Part shown: piece by piece, positions 16,030 through 25,301 of the stretch | Layout: each line of letters begins with the position of its first letter | How positions within the stretch are numbered: the first letter of the stretch is position 1 | Origin: Chryseobacterium culicis | GTDB lineage: Bacteria; Bacteroidota; Bacteroidia; Flavobacteriales; Weeksellaceae | Assembly: GCF_900108365.1 (NCBI RefSeq) | Contig: NZ_FNWQ01000001.1 | Location: 124,001 to 188,000, forward strand | Length of the DNA stretch: 64,000 nucleotides | Direction of reading: 5' to 3' | The notes under the pieces: generated by a model | Databases searched by the model: none | What the model saw: the letters and a program-made list of their open reading frames with translations, nothing else | What the model was told of the DNA's origin: nothing | Translations under genes and position numbers: made by a program

Positions 16030-17361
16030 TTAATTAACTTTTGTAAGGATAAATCGCTGTTTTGTAGAAGGCTGAACCGTTTGATCCGTAGTGCCAATTA
16101 CAATAGGAGTCAGATTGGTTGTAGAGCCGTTTTTCACCTCAAGTCTCAATGCCGGTGCATTCTTGGGAGCAAATCCAAAACCATTATTTCCCAGATTGAA
16201 TAATAACCATTTCTGAGCATCCGTATTGGAATTAGTCCTTAATTCAACCGCTGTTCCATTCACAGTTCCGCTGCCTTTAACGGTTAATACCTTTGCAGGA
16301 TCCAATACAGATTTGATAATATAATAACCATGATCAGATTTACTGAATGTAAACTTCTGGTTATTCCCTGTAGAAGCTGAATACAGAATTATGCTGGTGC
16401 CATCTGTAGTGGAGCTTCCTGAAACATCTATATTTTTATCATTCGCTAAAGCTGTTTTCATCGTATAAGTTCCGTTGATTGCTGAAGTAGCATTAACAGG
16501 ACCATACAAATGATTGATTCCGGCATAATCACCAGCAGACAGGCCTGTTCGCTGCTTGGTAAATGTGGATCCGTCCAGCTTAGTCATTACAGGCTGGCTC
16601 GGGTCTATAGCAAAATCTGTAGACTGGTACATCATCACTGATCCGAAATCAAACGCGCCATGTCCTGCGTAATCATTGTAAAGATTAAAGTTATGACGGC
16701 TTCCTTCCACGGCCTTGTTAACGTCTACAATAATGTACTGATCTCTATCCGGGCGGCACTGCTCGTGCATGATTCCCATAGAGTGCATCACTTCATGAGC
16801 AATAATTGCCGGATAAGTGATATTGTAAATTTTAATTCCGTTTACTCTGTTTTTTTGCCATCCAAGAGGAGAACTGTTACTTGTTGTGTAAGTAAAGGTG
16901 ATGTATTCTGTCTGATTGGTTCGTTCAACAAACTGAACACTGGTTTGAGAAGAAATCAGATCAAACGCTTTGTTGATGTTGGTAATGAAGGTATTGTAAT
17001 TTTGAGTACTCATGCTTCCCTGGCTGGGTAGTGTATAGTAAACTGTTGCATCAGGCCATGTCTTAATAAAAGAGCTTACAATGGTGCTTTTCTGGGCTGT
17101 TGAGGCCTCAGGATCTGCCTTTGTCTTTAATATGTTGAACTGTTCAGGGCTGATCGTAATATCTTCTGCATAAAAATACTCCCCATTTATTTCATTAACG
17201 TAGGTGTATTTTCCGTCAATCAGTAATTTGTGAATTTTTGCATTGGTTAAATTCTGTGTTGTTGGCTCCATTGAATCTGTCTGTGCATTTTCAATATCCG
17301 ACCTGCATGAGTTCAGGGCCAGAACAAGGCATCCTGATAATAACAATAGTTTGCTTTTCAT
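16030..17361 (-). CDS. Astacin-type (M12A) zinc metalloprotease lipoprotein with ricin-like domain
   Basis: A 443-residue secreted endopeptidase. The lipoprotein signal ends LNSC (residue 19, then RSDIENA). The catalytic domain (about 105-295) has the astacin signature HEVMHSMGIMHEQCRPDRD starting at His189, with three zinc histidines and the catalytic Glu, and a Met-turn-like SVMMYQS. The C-terminal part (about 300-443) has two ricin-type beta-trefoil repeats, each with a QKF/QKW motif, suggesting carbohydrate binding. It resembles flavastacin of Elizabethkingia. No T9SS sorting domain is visible, so a lipid anchor is the likely localisation. Single-gene unit. Confidence 0.9.
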   Translation of the reverse strand: MKSKLLLLSGCLVLALNSCRSDIENAQTDSMEPTTQNLTNAKIHKLLIDGKYTYVNEINGEYFYAEDITISPEQFNILKTKADPEASTAQKSTIVSSFIKTWPDATVYYTLPSQGSMSTQNYNTFITNINKAFDLISSQTSVQFVERTNQTEYITFTYTTSNSSPLGWQKNRVNGIKIYNITYPAIIAHEVMHSMGIMHEQCRPDRDQYIIVDVNKAVEGSRHNFNLYNDYAGHGAFDFGSVMMYQSTDFAIDPSQPVMTKLDGSTFTKQRTGLSAGDYAGINHLYGPVNATSAINGTYTMKTALANDKNIDVSGSSTTDGTSIILYSASTGNNQKFTFSKSDHGYYIIKSVLDPAKVLTVKGSGTVNGTAVELRTNSNTDAQKWLLFNLGNNGFGFAPKNAPALRLEVKNGSTTNLTPIVIGTTDQTVQPSTKQRFILTKVN

Positions 17362-17765
17362 ATTATTTAATTTTGGTTTGGTGATCAGGTTGTAAATATG
17401 AACAGCTATCGTATTACCTTGCGCAAGATTACAAAATAAGTCAATGCTTACTTTTGATTAAATCATCATTATACTTCAGCTGTGTGTTGTAAATATATTA
17501 ATAATCGGTTATACTTGAATATAACATAATATATTGATTGTTTTGTTGTGTTTTTGTTTAATTTCTGTATTAATTTCGTTAATTTATTTGTAATGTTTTA
17601 TTTTTTACTATTAAATTTTAAATTACGTTATTTCACAGATATTTGAGATACAATATAAAAATGAAAATTATACAGGTTTAAAGTCTGTTTTGCTGAAAAT
17701 TTGATAAGATTTTATTAAATTTAGAACAAGCAACAACGGAAATTTTTCTGCTTTTTATTTTACGC
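17362..17765 (-). other. AT-rich intergenic region
   Basis: 404 bp, very AT-rich, between the start of the astacin gene and the end of the nitrilase-superfamily gene, both on the minus strand. It must hold the astacin promoter and probably a long 5' leader. I see no ORF, RNA gene or clear hairpin in it. Confidence 0.5.
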
Positions 17766-18497
17766 TTAATGTATGTAAACGATATCTGTCTGATTGTTTT
17801 CAGTATTTAAGATAAGAATCCCCTCATTTTCATGATTAAGTTGTCCTATAAGATTTCCATTGCAATCCCAGGCAGAAGATTTTCCGGCACATTCATAACC
17901 TCCGGATTCTCCTATGAAATTAGCCATTAAAACATGCATATTATATTTTTCGGCAATAGCAGATAACGTAAGCAGATCATGATCAATTCCGCCAATTGAA
18001 TTAAGAACGCTTGCTGTATAAATATTGGAGCCGTGCTGGTAAGCTTCAAGAGAATGTATTGGATCTGAGAGATCGTAACATATGGCAAGTGAGATTTTAT
18101 TCTGTGCTATTTCCAGCTGGCAAGAGGTATTGCCTTTCGAAAAGATATCAGTTTCAGTTGGAAACAAATGACGTTTTGAATAAATACTCCGTGCTTTATT
18201 GGGCTGGAATATAATATTGCTTATCAGTAAGCTGTTTCCGCTTTTTACAGGCATTCCGACAATAATGATAATATTATGATCATCTGCCGTTATTTGAAAA
18301 TTGTCCAGAAGAGGGTCGTTGTAATCAATGGAAAGCTGCCGGGCTAATTCAGGCTCATAGCCGGTGATAGAAAGTTCAGGAAAAATAATAACCTCCACAT
18401 TTTTTTGAATGGCTTCTGTGATTAATATTTCGTGTTTTTCAATATTGCTAAGAATTTTTCCTTTTAACGGTTTGGTTTGTGCTACTGCTATTTTCAT
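17766..18497 (-). CDS. Carbon-nitrogen hydrolase (nitrilase superfamily)
   Basis: A 243-residue amidase-like protein. The catalytic triad is visible: Glu in IIFPELSITGYEP (about residue 42), Lys in YSKRHLFPTE (about 110) and Cys in ISLAICYDLSDP (about 140). Members hydrolyse non-peptide C-N bonds such as omega-amides and carbamoyl groups; the substrate cannot be assigned. It is short for the superfamily (usual 260-300), lacking part of the C terminus. It begins 42 nt downstream of the aspS stop, with the aspS terminator between, so it is probably a separate unit. Confidence 0.85.
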   Translation of the reverse strand: MKIAVAQTKPLKGKILSNIEKHEILITEAIQKNVEVIIFPELSITGYEPELARQLSIDYNDPLLDNFQITADDHNIIIIVGMPVKSGNSLLISNIIFQPNKARSIYSKRHLFPTETDIFSKGNTSCQLEIAQNKISLAICYDLSDPIHSLEAYQHGSNIYTASVLNSIGGIDHDLLTLSAIAEKYNMHVLMANFIGESGGYECAGKSSAWDCNGNLIGQLNHENEGILILNTENNQTDIVYIH

Positions 18498-18507
18498 TTT
18501 TTTTCAT

Positions 18508-18535
18508 TAAAAAAGCGGGGCATATACCCCGCTTT
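18508..18535 (-). terminator. Terminator of aspS
   Basis: AAAGCGGGG (18512-18520), loop CATATA, CCCCGCTTT (18527-18535). The A run before it becomes a T tract on the minus strand. Confidence 0.85.
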
Positions 18536-18539
18536 ACAT

Positions 18540-20294
18540 TTATGCTTTTAAATTCAATTGTAATTCTAATTCGTCGAGCTGTGCATCAGCGATTGAAGCA
18601 GGTGCGTCAATCATTACATCCCGTCCTGAATTGTTTTTAGGGAAAGCGATATAATCTCTGATCACTTCGTTTCCGTCCAGAATCGCTACCAGACGGTCAA
18701 ATCCGAATGCCAGTCCACCATGCGGCGGAGCACCATATTTGAATGCATTCATCAGGAATCCAAACTGCGCTTCCGCTTCTTCTTTGGTAAATCCTAGTAA
18801 ATCGAACATTTTAGACTGAAGATCTTTGTCAAAAATTCTGATGGATCCTCCTCCAATTTCGTTTCCGTTCAGAACCATATCATACGCATTGGCTCTCGCT
18901 TTTCCAGGATCAGTTTCCAGTAAGTGGATATCTTCCGGTTTTGGGGAAGTGAAAGGGTGGTGCATGGCGTGGTATCTTTCCGTCTCTTCATCCCATTCCA
19001 ACAGAGGGAAGTCAACTACCCAAAGCGGTGCAAATTCATTTCCTTTTCTTAATCCCAAACGGTTTCCAAGCTCCATTCTCAACGCGGAAAGCTGAGCTCT
19101 TACTTTATTTTCATTTCCGGAAAGAATCAACATTAAGTCTCCTTCTTTTGCTCCGAATTTTTCGATGATTTTTGTTAAATCTTCTTCACTGTAGAATTTG
19201 TTTACCGATGAGGTTTTCACTCCGTCATTCTGGAATTTGGCCCAAACCATCCCTGAAGCCCCGATCTGAGGACGTTTTACCCAATCAACAAGCTCGTCGA
19301 TCTGTTTTCTTGTGTATTCTGCACATCCCTCTACATTGATTCCGACTACTAACTCAGCATCGTCAAATATCTTAAAGTCTTTCCCTTTTACCAGTTCATT
19401 CAGTTCTACGAACTCCATTCCGAAACGGATATCCGGCTTGTCATTTCCGTATTTTCTCATTGCATCTGCAAAAGTCATTCTTGGGAAAGCTCCGAATTCC
19501 TGACCTGTAATATCTTTTATAAGCGTTTTGGTCATTCCCTCGAAAACGTTCATTACGTCTTCCTGCTCTACGAAAGCCATCTCGCAGTCAATCTGTGTAA
19601 ATTCCGGCTGTCTGTCGGCTCTTAAATCCTCATCACGGAAACATTTTACAATCTGGAAGTATTTATCCATTCCTCCTACCATCAAAAGCTGTTTGAAAGT
19701 TTGTGGAGACTGTGGCAATGCATAAAACTGTCCCGGATTCATTCTGCTTGGTACTACAAAGTCTCTTGCTCCTTCAGGAGTAGATTTGATTAAAACAGGA
19801 GTTTCCACTTCAATGAAACCTTCTTCAGATAAGTAATTTCTTACTTTCTGCGCCATTCTGTGACGGAAGATCAGTTTATCTTTTACCGGATTTCTTCTGA
19901 TATCCAGGTAACGGTATTTCATCCTTAATTCTTCGCCGCCATCTGTTTCGTCCTCAATAGTGAAAGGAGGAAGCTGCGATTCGTTCAGAATAGTCAGTTT
20001 TTCCACCAGAATCTCAATTTCTCCGGTTGGAATATTAGGGTTTTTGCTTACTCTTTCAATAACTCTTCCGGTGGCCTGAATCACAAATTCACGGCCCAGT
20101 TTTTTTGCTTCTTCCATCAGTTGGGCAGAAGAGCGGTCCTGATCAAAAACCAGCTGGGTAATTCCGTAACGATCTCGAAGATCTACCCAAATCATAAATC
20201 CTTTATCACGGATAGTCTGTACCCATCCTGATAGTGTAACTTCTTCATTCAGATTTTTCAGAGATAGCTCTCCGTTGGTGTGTGATCGAAACAT
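18540..20294 (-). CDS. aspS: Aspartyl-tRNA synthetase
   Basis: A 584-residue class IIb synthetase charging tRNA-Asp. It has the N-terminal OB fold ([23 protein letters not shown]), motif 2 ([18 protein letters not shown]) and motif 3 near the C terminus ([11 protein letters not shown]), with the bacterial GAD insertion in between. The length is normal for bacterial AspRS. I chose ATG 20294 ([10 protein letters not shown]), which matches the family N terminus, over the upstream start at 20315. A -7 box reading TATCTTTG on the minus strand lies at 20362-20355. Confidence 0.96.
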   Translation of the reverse strand: MFRSHTNGELSLKNLNEEVTLSGWVQTIRDKGFMIWVDLRDRYGITQLVFDQDRSSAQLMEEAKKLGREFVIQATGRVIERVSKNPNIPTGEIEILVEKLTILNESQLPPFTIEDETDGGEELRMKYRYLDIRRNPVKDKLIFRHRMAQKVRNYLSEEGFIEVETPVLIKSTPEGARDFVVPSRMNPGQFYALPQSPQTFKQLLMVGGMDKYFQIVKCFRDEDLRADRQPEFTQIDCEMAFVEQEDVMNVFEGMTKTLIKDITGQEFGAFPRMTFADAMRKYGNDKPDIRFGMEFVELNELVKGKDFKIFDDAELVVGINVEGCAEYTRKQIDELVDWVKRPQIGASGMVWAKFQNDGVKTSSVNKFYSEEDLTKIIEKFGAKEGDLMLILSGNENKVRAQLSALRMELGNRLGLRKGNEFAPLWVVDFPLLEWDEETERYHAMHHPFTSPKPEDIHLLETDPGKARANAYDMVLNGNEIGGGSIRIFDKDLQSKMFDLLGFTKEEAEAQFGFLMNAFKYGAPPHGGLAFGFDRLVAILDGNEVIRDYIAFPKNNSGRDVMIDAPASIADAQLDELELQLNLKA

Positions 20295-20354
20295 AATTAT
20301 TTGTTTAAAGTTCAATGTTTAAGGCTCAATTCCGAACCTTGATTTTTTCGTTGG

Positions 20355-20362
20355 CAAAGATA
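20355..20362 (-). promoter_or_regulatory. -7 element of aspS
   Basis: CAAAGATA on the plus strand reads TATCTTTG on the minus strand, about 60 nt upstream of the start codon. Confidence 0.5.
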
Positions 20363-20383
20363 AGATTTTTGCAGGTTTTATAA

Positions 20384-20410
20384 ATAAAAAAAACTTCCTT
20401 TCGGAAGTTT
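20384..20410 (-). terminator. Terminator of the 20432-20794 gene
   Basis: AAACTTCC / GGAAGTTT with loop TTTC and a long A run on the plus strand (T tract on the minus strand). Confidence 0.8.
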
Positions 20411-20431
20411 CATATATTGATTTCAGATTTT

Positions 20432-20794
20432 TTAATCTCTGTTGCCGCCTTTTGCGATCAGAATTTTTTTCACTTCTTCGCTGCCTTTTGTTTCATCAGC
20501 TACTTCAAGAGGCGTTTTGTTCTGGCATTTTTTATTCACACTGGCCTTATTGTCCAAAAGGAAGTTGATAATCTTCTTTCTGTCAGACATTACACTAAAA
20601 CCAAGGGGAGAGTAAAGAATATCTCCAACAAGGAAACACTTGTTGTAATCTCCCGGAGCAAACTGTTTTTTAAATGTGGCTATATCATCAGAATAAATAG
20701 CTTTCATCTTTTCCTGACTCATCTTCTGAGCAGATACCATACCGCCAGACAGTAATATTCCAAATAGAAAAGTAGTAGAGATTATTTTTTTCAT
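20432..20794 (-). CDS. Small exported ankyrin-like protein
   Basis: A 120-residue protein with a Sec signal peptide (MKKIISTTFLFGILLSGGMVSAQ). The mature part has an ankyrin-repeat-like region: YSPLGFSVMSDRKKIINFLLDNKASVN followed by KTPLEVADETKGSEEVKKIL. It appears to contain about two repeats, enough for a small protein-binding surface. Its partner is unknown. It is a single gene with its own -7 box (TAGATTTG on the minus strand, 20824-20817) and terminator. Confidence 0.75.
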   Translation of the reverse strand: MKKIISTTFLFGILLSGGMVSAQKMSQEKMKAIYSDDIATFKKQFAPGDYNKCFLVGDILYSPLGFSVMSDRKKIINFLLDNKASVNKKCQNKTPLEVADETKGSEEVKKILIAKGGNRD

Positions 20795-20816
20795 AAGGAT
20801 AATTTTTAAGAATATA

Positions 20817-20824
20817 CAAATCTA
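20817..20824 (-). promoter_or_regulatory. -7 element of the ankyrin-like gene
   Basis: CAAATCTA on the plus strand reads TAGATTTG on the minus strand, 23 nt before the start codon. Confidence 0.5.
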
Positions 20825-20872
20825 AATTAAATTTTATTACCAATTGCTAAGTTTTTCTAATAATTGGATTTG

Positions 20873-20880
20873 TATTTTTG
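20873..20880 (+). promoter_or_regulatory. -7 element of the MATE gene
   Basis: TATTTTTG matches TAnnTTTG, 26 nt before ATG 20907. Confidence 0.5.
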
Positions 20881-20906
20881 GGATTATCTAAATTATTGAT
20901 TACAAA

Positions 20907-22301
20907 ATGACAAAATATATTGAGTTTTTGAAAAAAGCATTCAGTGGTGAAGAAACTGATCTTACCAAAGTGAATATCAGAAGTGCCGTACTGCTTTTAG
21001 CAATTCCGATGATGCTGGAAATGGCAATGGAATCCGTATTTGCCCTTGTTGATCTCTATTTCGTTGGTCACTTGAAAGAAAGTGGTTTTGCTATTCAGAC
21101 AGTAGGACTTACCGAATCTGTACTTTCTGTAATGTATTCTATTGCGATTGGTATGAGTATGGCCGCCACAGCCCTGGTGGCAAGAAGAATTGGTGAGAAA
21201 AATCCTGAACAGGCTTCCAGAAGTGCTGCGCAGGTATTGCTTGTTTCTTTTGCCATTACTTTTGTTTTAAGCTTATTGGGAGTGATCTTTGCTGAAGAAA
21301 TTCTGATTTTAATGGGTTCAAAGCCTGAAGCAGCGGCCTACGGAAAGAATTTTACCAGAATTATGATGGGAAGCAGCACGATTATTATGCTTTTATTCTT
21401 AATCAATGGTATTTTCAGAGGAGCAGGAAACGCAATGATTGCCATGAAAAGCTTGTGGATCGCGAATATTGCCAATATTATTCTCTGCCCGATTCTGATA
21501 AAAGGATTAGGACCTGTTCCTGCTTTGGGACTGACCGGTGCTGCCTTGGCAACAACAATAGGACGAAGTATAGGGGTTATTTACCAGTTGTATCATCTTT
21601 TAGTAGCAGATACACAGATCCGTATAAGGATTTCTTATTTTAAACCGAACTATGCGTTAATTACATCCATCATAAAAATAGCCACTCCAGGGATTTTTCA
21701 GTTTGTCATCGCTTCATGCAGCTGGATTTTCCTTGCGGAGCTTGTCGCTACTACGGGAGGTGAAAATGCATCTGCAGGTTATCAGACCGCTTTAAGACTG
21801 ATGATGTTCTTTATGCTTCCTGCATGGGGACTGAGTAATGCGGCATCCACGCTGGTAGGCCAGAACATGGGAGCCAATGAAATGCTGAGAGCAGAACAGT
21901 CTGTGATGAAAACGGTAAAATATAATGTCATCTTTATGCTCGTTGTAAGTCTTATCTTTCTTTTTATGGGAAATTTCTTGGTAGGGTTTTTCACTCAGGA
22001 AACTGCTATTAAAGATTTTGCTAAAAATGCACTTCAGATCATGAGTACCGGCTTTATTTTCTATGGAATAGGAATGGTGATGATTAATGCCTTCAATGGA
22101 GCAGGAGACACCTGGACGCCAACGTGGGTTAATCTTTTTGGGTTCTGGCTGTTTCAGATTCCTCTCGCATATTTTTTATCCAGATATCTTGAGATGGGTC
22201 CCAAAGGAGTTTTTATTTCAATCCCCGCTGCTGAAACTTTGATTACCATTGTTGCCTTTATCTTATTTAAAAAAGGAAAATGGAAGACGATAAAAGTGTA
22301 G
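20907..22301 (+). CDS. MATE-family multidrug/toxin efflux transporter
   Basis: A 464-residue inner-membrane cation-coupled exporter with 12 predicted helices in two homologous halves. The N-terminal half begins at VLLLAIPMMLEMAMESVFALVDLYFVGHL; the second half starts near GIFQFVIASCSWIFLAELVA. The NorM/DinF-type pattern is clear, for example GRSIGVIYQLYHLL, NAASTLVGQNMGANE and NAFNGAGDTWTPTWVN. The substrate is not predictable. It is monocistronic: its own -7 box lies upstream and a repeat-like non-coding stretch downstream. Confidence 0.92.
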   Translation: MTKYIEFLKKAFSGEETDLTKVNIRSAVLLLAIPMMLEMAMESVFALVDLYFVGHLKESGFAIQTVGLTESVLSVMYSIAIGMSMAATALVARRIGEKNPEQASRSAAQVLLVSFAITFVLSLLGVIFAEEILILMGSKPEAAAYGKNFTRIMMGSSTIIMLLFLINGIFRGAGNAMIAMKSLWIANIANIILCPILIKGLGPVPALGLTGAALATTIGRSIGVIYQLYHLLVADTQIRIRISYFKPNYALITSIIKIATPGIFQFVIASCSWIFLAELVATTGGENASAGYQTALRLMMFFMLPAWGLSNAASTLVGQNMGANEMLRAEQSVMKTVKYNVIFMLVVSLIFLFMGNFLVGFFTQETAIKDFAKNALQIMSTGFIFYGIGMVMINAFNGAGDTWTPTWVNLFGFWLFQIPLAYFLSRYLEMGPKGVFISIPAAETLITIVAFILFKKGKWKTIKV

Positions 22302-22450
22302 AAGGGATGGGCGGTGGAAGCTTGAAGAGGGAAGTTATGCAGATCAGAAATATCTAAAATAATCATTATAAACAGTGTTGCTAAACTGATGACAGATCAT
22401 TTAAAATAGTAACCTGCTGGTAACTTCCTGCATCTGGCGTCCATCCTCCA
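22302..22450 (+). repeat. Degenerate low-complexity intergenic sequence
   Basis: The stretch after the MATE gene is built of GAAG/GGGATGG/GGAAGC-like words, and then (22424-22450) of TTCCTGCATCTGGC/GTCCATCCTCC-like words. The same word family appears at 14527-14592 (GCATCCAGCATCTGACTTCC). No ORF is supported. Confidence 0.4.
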
Positions 22451-22539
22451 TCTTTAATTTATAAAATTTTAACAGCGTTATCAATTGGATTTTAGGCTTA
22501 CATTTTTTAATTTCGTAATGACAACAAATACATAATACT

Positions 22540-22659
22540 ATGGGAAAAGGAGACAAAAAATCAAGAAGAGGAAAAATTAATTCCGGAAGTTATGGAAAAA
22601 GAAGACCTAGAAAAGCATCAAAATCTTTTGCCGCTTCTGAAGAAAAATCTAAAAAGTAA
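22540..22659 (+). CDS. 30S ribosomal protein bTHX
   Basis: A 39-residue, strongly basic protein: it starts MGKGDKKSRRGKI, then SGSYGKRRPRKA, and ends in a Lys/Ser tail. This matches ribosomal protein THX (bTHX), a tiny peptide that sits in the head of the small subunit near 16S rRNA in Thermus and Bacteroidota. The length fits those family members. The ATG lies at 22540 and TAA at 22657-22659, with a terminator directly after. It is easily missed because of its size. Confidence 0.9.
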   Translation: MGKGDKKSRRGKINSGSYGKRRPRKASKSFAASEEKSKK

Positions 22660-22666
22660 TCCAAAT

Positions 22667-22700
22667 AAAAAGACCGGAGATCAGATCACCGGTCTTTTTT
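22667..22700 (+). terminator. Bidirectional terminator between bTHX and the DUF937 gene
   Basis: AAAAAGACCGG (22667-22677) / CCGGTCTTTTT (22689-22699), with A and T runs on both sides, so it can serve both converging genes. Confidence 0.85.
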
Positions 22701-22716
22701 ATGAAAATAAAATTAA

Positions 22717-23373
22717 TTATTTACCGCCAAGAATATTTCCAAGGATGCTTCCTAAACCGCCGCCGCCTTGCTGTTGGTTTCCATTGCCGCCCAGCACACT
22801 TCCTAATATATCATTCAATGGGTTTCCTGATGATTGAGACTGTCCGCCGCCTAAAACACTTCCAAGAATATCATTCAAAGGATTAGACTGCTGAGCTTGT
22901 GCCTGGCTTGAAGCATTTCCAAGGATTCCTCCTAAGAGATCTCCTAAACCTCCTGCTCCAACATTGCTTTGCTGTTTCTGCTGCCCGATGTAACCCATTA
23001 CTACAGGTGCCAGCATGGCAAGAATAGGACCTATTTTGTCTATTGAAATTCCTGTATTCTGAGATAACTGGTTTTCAACATTACTTTTCTGATCACCGAA
23101 AATATGCCCCAGGATAGATCCGCCTTCCGCCTGTCTTGATTCAATCTGAGAAGCATCATTTAAAATACTTCCATTATGGTCTTTATCTAAAGCGCTGTTT
23201 AAAGCTTCTGCTTCTTTGGCATCCTGAGATTTATTTCTAAGATAAGAAATAATAAGAGGAGTAGCTACTGCTAATAAAGCAATTACCTGGTTTTTGCTGA
23301 TCCCGAATTTATTTTCAGCCTGTTCAGCAACCTGGTTGCCTGTATTCCCTGTAAGTAGGTCGATTAAACTCAT
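22717..23373 (-). CDS. DUF937 protein with Gly-rich repeat tail
   Basis: A 218-residue protein. The first about 130 residues are a helical DUF937 domain (LIDLLTGNTGNQVAEQAENKFGISKNQVIALL, GPILAMLAPVVMGYIG). The C-terminal third is low complexity, with repeats of NPLNDILGSVLGG (twice) and GLGxxLGxILGN-like units ending GNILGGK. No signal peptide is evident. Function is unknown. A -7 box TAACTTTG reads on the minus strand at 23408-23401. Confidence 0.8.
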   Translation of the reverse strand: MSLIDLLTGNTGNQVAEQAENKFGISKNQVIALLAVATPLIISYLRNKSQDAKEAEALNSALDKDHNGSILNDASQIESRQAEGGSILGHIFGDQKSNVENQLSQNTGISIDKIGPILAMLAPVVMGYIGQQKQQSNVGAGGLGDLLGGILGNASSQAQAQQSNPLNDILGSVLGGGQSQSSGNPLNDILGSVLGGNGNQQQGGGGLGSILGNILGGK

Positions 23374-23400
23374 TTTTGTGTTTATTAAGTATTAAGTAAC

Positions 23401-23408
23401 CAAAGTTA
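23401..23408 (-). promoter_or_regulatory. -7 element of the DUF937 gene
   Basis: CAAAGTTA on the plus strand reads TAACTTTG on the minus strand, 28 nt upstream of the start. Confidence 0.5.
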
Positions 23409-23452
23409 TCAAAAAATATGCCTCACAAAATGACAGGCCTTCATAATTATTG

Positions 23453-24712
23453 TTAAAGTTTTCTGATCTGTTCTTCTGTATAACCTTTACTCTTTAGAAG
23501 TTGTATATAGTCTACCGCACTGATAGTCATCCATTCGATAGGTTCGGGAGCCTGCTTTTTATCAATAGTAAATTCCAGAATTCCTACATTGTTATTCATC
23601 CATGGCAGGATGTAATAATCAAGTCCGCCTTTATACGCTTTGAATGCATGAAATTCTTTTCCTTTTTTTGTTAAAAATGCAGCTTTATACAGAAGGAGGT
23701 ATCCTGCAGGAATCAATAAGCATACCCATGAAAACTTTCTCAGACGTGCATACTTTGCTGAAGAAAGGCCATACCCTATAGACAGCGCAAAAATGATATT
23801 GAAGGGTAAAAAGAAAACGTAATTGTCTGATACGGCATAGAAAGTTGCAAATCCGTACACGCATACGGCTCCTGAAGCAAAGACAAAAAACATTTTTCTA
23901 TGGGTTTTGTACAGCAGCAGAATGCCTGCGATTCCGAAAAAGGTGAATATATTGAAATTATAGATCAGATAAGCAAAAGACTGGAAAAAATCCTTCACGT
24001 ACTGAATGGTGCTTTTTTTCAGAGAATCTTCCACCCAAGTGCCCTGATCAGAGCTGTATGGAGATTTGAAAGGAAGCCCCTGGGAACTGTTGAGAATAAA
24101 TAAGGAGCAGAATAACACGGCAAAAACCAATAGTGAAGCCGCTGCATATTTTTTTTCATTTCTGAAATAAAATAAGAAAACCAGTAAGGAGGGGATGAGC
24201 AGGATATTTTGAATATGAACCCACAAACTGATTCCTAAAAACAAACTGCTTAAGAGAATATAGATTCTTTTCTCTTCAGTAAAACTCTTAATGACCGAAA
24301 AGAAAAAAAGACTTATCCATAAGGAATTATAAGTGTAAACTTCCACTATCTCTGCATTTCTCCAAAAGGAAAAGCTGAAGCCGAAAACAAAAGCGGCTGC
24401 AAGAGATGCCCAATCTGTCTTTGAAATACTTCTTACAGTAAGATAAACAACAGAAACGGTAGCTGCGCCAGAAAACACTACCAAAAATCTGCTCGCTTCG
24501 ATGCCATTCATATCAAAAAGGTTTTTAATAAAAATAACCGTATTGATATAGAGAAAGTGACTGGTTGCTGTAGCAGTGGTTTCCCATATCCCTGTTTCTG
24601 CACTCAGTACAAATCCTACACAGTCTGCAAAAGGAATTTTTGAAAAACTTCCGGCATAGTAGATACCAAGAAAAATAATGAACAAAAATAAGGCTGATAA
24701 ATATTTGTTCAT
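23453..24712 (-). CDS. DUF2723 membrane glycosyltransferase-like protein
   Basis: A 419-residue polytopic membrane protein with about ten hydrophobic helices. The N-terminal region reads YYAGSFSKIPFADCVGFVLSAE, then TSHFLYI, and VFGFSFSFWRNAEIVEVYTYNSLWIS near residue 105-130. This is the DUF2723 pattern, a GT-C fold related to protein O-mannosyltransferases. Relatives in Bacteroidota are thought to act in protein or envelope glycosylation. The acidic residues in the first loop (D, E) would fit the GT-C catalytic position. It starts 1 nt after the DUF2480 stop, so the two form an operon. Confidence 0.8.
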   Translation of the reverse strand: MNKYLSALFLFIIFLGIYYAGSFSKIPFADCVGFVLSAETGIWETTATATSHFLYINTVIFIKNLFDMNGIEASRFLVVFSGAATVSVVYLTVRSISKTDWASLAAAFVFGFSFSFWRNAEIVEVYTYNSLWISLFFFSVIKSFTEEKRIYILLSSLFLGISLWVHIQNILLIPSLLVFLFYFRNEKKYAAASLLVFAVLFCSLFILNSSQGLPFKSPYSSDQGTWVEDSLKKSTIQYVKDFFQSFAYLIYNFNIFTFFGIAGILLLYKTHRKMFFVFASGAVCVYGFATFYAVSDNYVFFLPFNIIFALSIGYGLSSAKYARLRKFSWVCLLIPAGYLLLYKAAFLTKKGKEFHAFKAYKGGLDYYILPWMNNNVGILEFTIDKKQAPEPIEWMTISAVDYIQLLKSKGYTEEQIRKL

Positions 24713-24713
24713 A

Positions 24714-25223
24714 TTAGTTCTTTACGATAGGTACATTAGAACATGCTTCTCCGAACATCAGAGATTTTACAATGGGTTTTAACTGTTCTACGAGTTCTAT
24801 ATAGGCATTTTCCGGAATTTCTTTATCAGAGCAGCCTTTTACAAGAACTCTTTTTCCTCTCATTTCCTCAAAATCATGCGTCTGAATTGCATTGTGCATT
24901 AGAATAACTTCAAGATCCTCACGGCTTCCAAACACAATTTTTCTGGCCACATCAGTAAGTTTTGCCGTCAAAACAAAATAGGCCCACAGAGGAATAATAG
25001 TATCTACAGAATTGTAGATGTATATATATGAATCTCTATACTGTTCAATATCAATAGCTTCTACTTTTTCACGAAAATCTTTCTCTTTCAGGATCATTTC
25101 CTGGAAAAGAAAATCTTTCAGGTCAATTCCTTTTCTTTCTCCTTTTGGAAGTAAAGTGGCAAGGTCAAAATTGATAAGGCCGCTTTCGGCAACTTTATTC
25201 CGGATTTCAAATTCTTCTGACAT
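24714..25223 (-). CDS. DUF2480 family protein
   Basis: A 169-residue cytoplasmic protein of the Bacteroidota-specific DUF2480 family. Recognisable parts are the N-terminal NKVAESGLINFDLATLLP, VDTIIPLWAYFVLTAKL (about residues 73-90) and the C-terminal GKRVLVKGCSDKEIP. The function is unknown. It is directly upstream of the DUF2723 gene and divergent from lpxB, with overlapping divergent promoters in between. Confidence 0.85.
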   Translation of the reverse strand: MSEEFEIRNKVAESGLINFDLATLLPKGERKGIDLKDFLFQEMILKEKDFREKVEAIDIEQYRDSYIYIYNSVDTIIPLWAYFVLTAKLTDVARKIVFGSREDLEVILMHNAIQTHDFEEMRGKRVLVKGCSDKEIPENAYIELVEQLKPIVKSLMFGEACSNVPIVKN

Positions 25224-25233
25224 TTTTTATCAT

Positions 25234-25251
25234 TATCTTTGAACAAATTTA
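25234..25251. promoter_or_regulatory. Face-to-face divergent promoters of lpxB and the DUF2480 gene
   Basis: TATCTTTG (25234-25241, plus strand, toward lpxB) and CAAATTTA (25244-25251, reads TAAATTTG on the minus strand, toward DUF2480) are only 2 bp apart. RNA polymerase could occupy only one at a time. Confidence 0.5.
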
Positions 25252-25301
25252 CGAATTAAGATCATATCTATTTTAATTTGTTCTCTATCCTTACTATAGA
25301 A

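Noticed and set aside
22717..22900. Gly/Leu-rich repeats as a CRISPR-like or phase-variable tract
   Set aside because: The repeats are imperfect, in frame, and encode the low-complexity tail of the DUF937 protein; there are no unique spacers.
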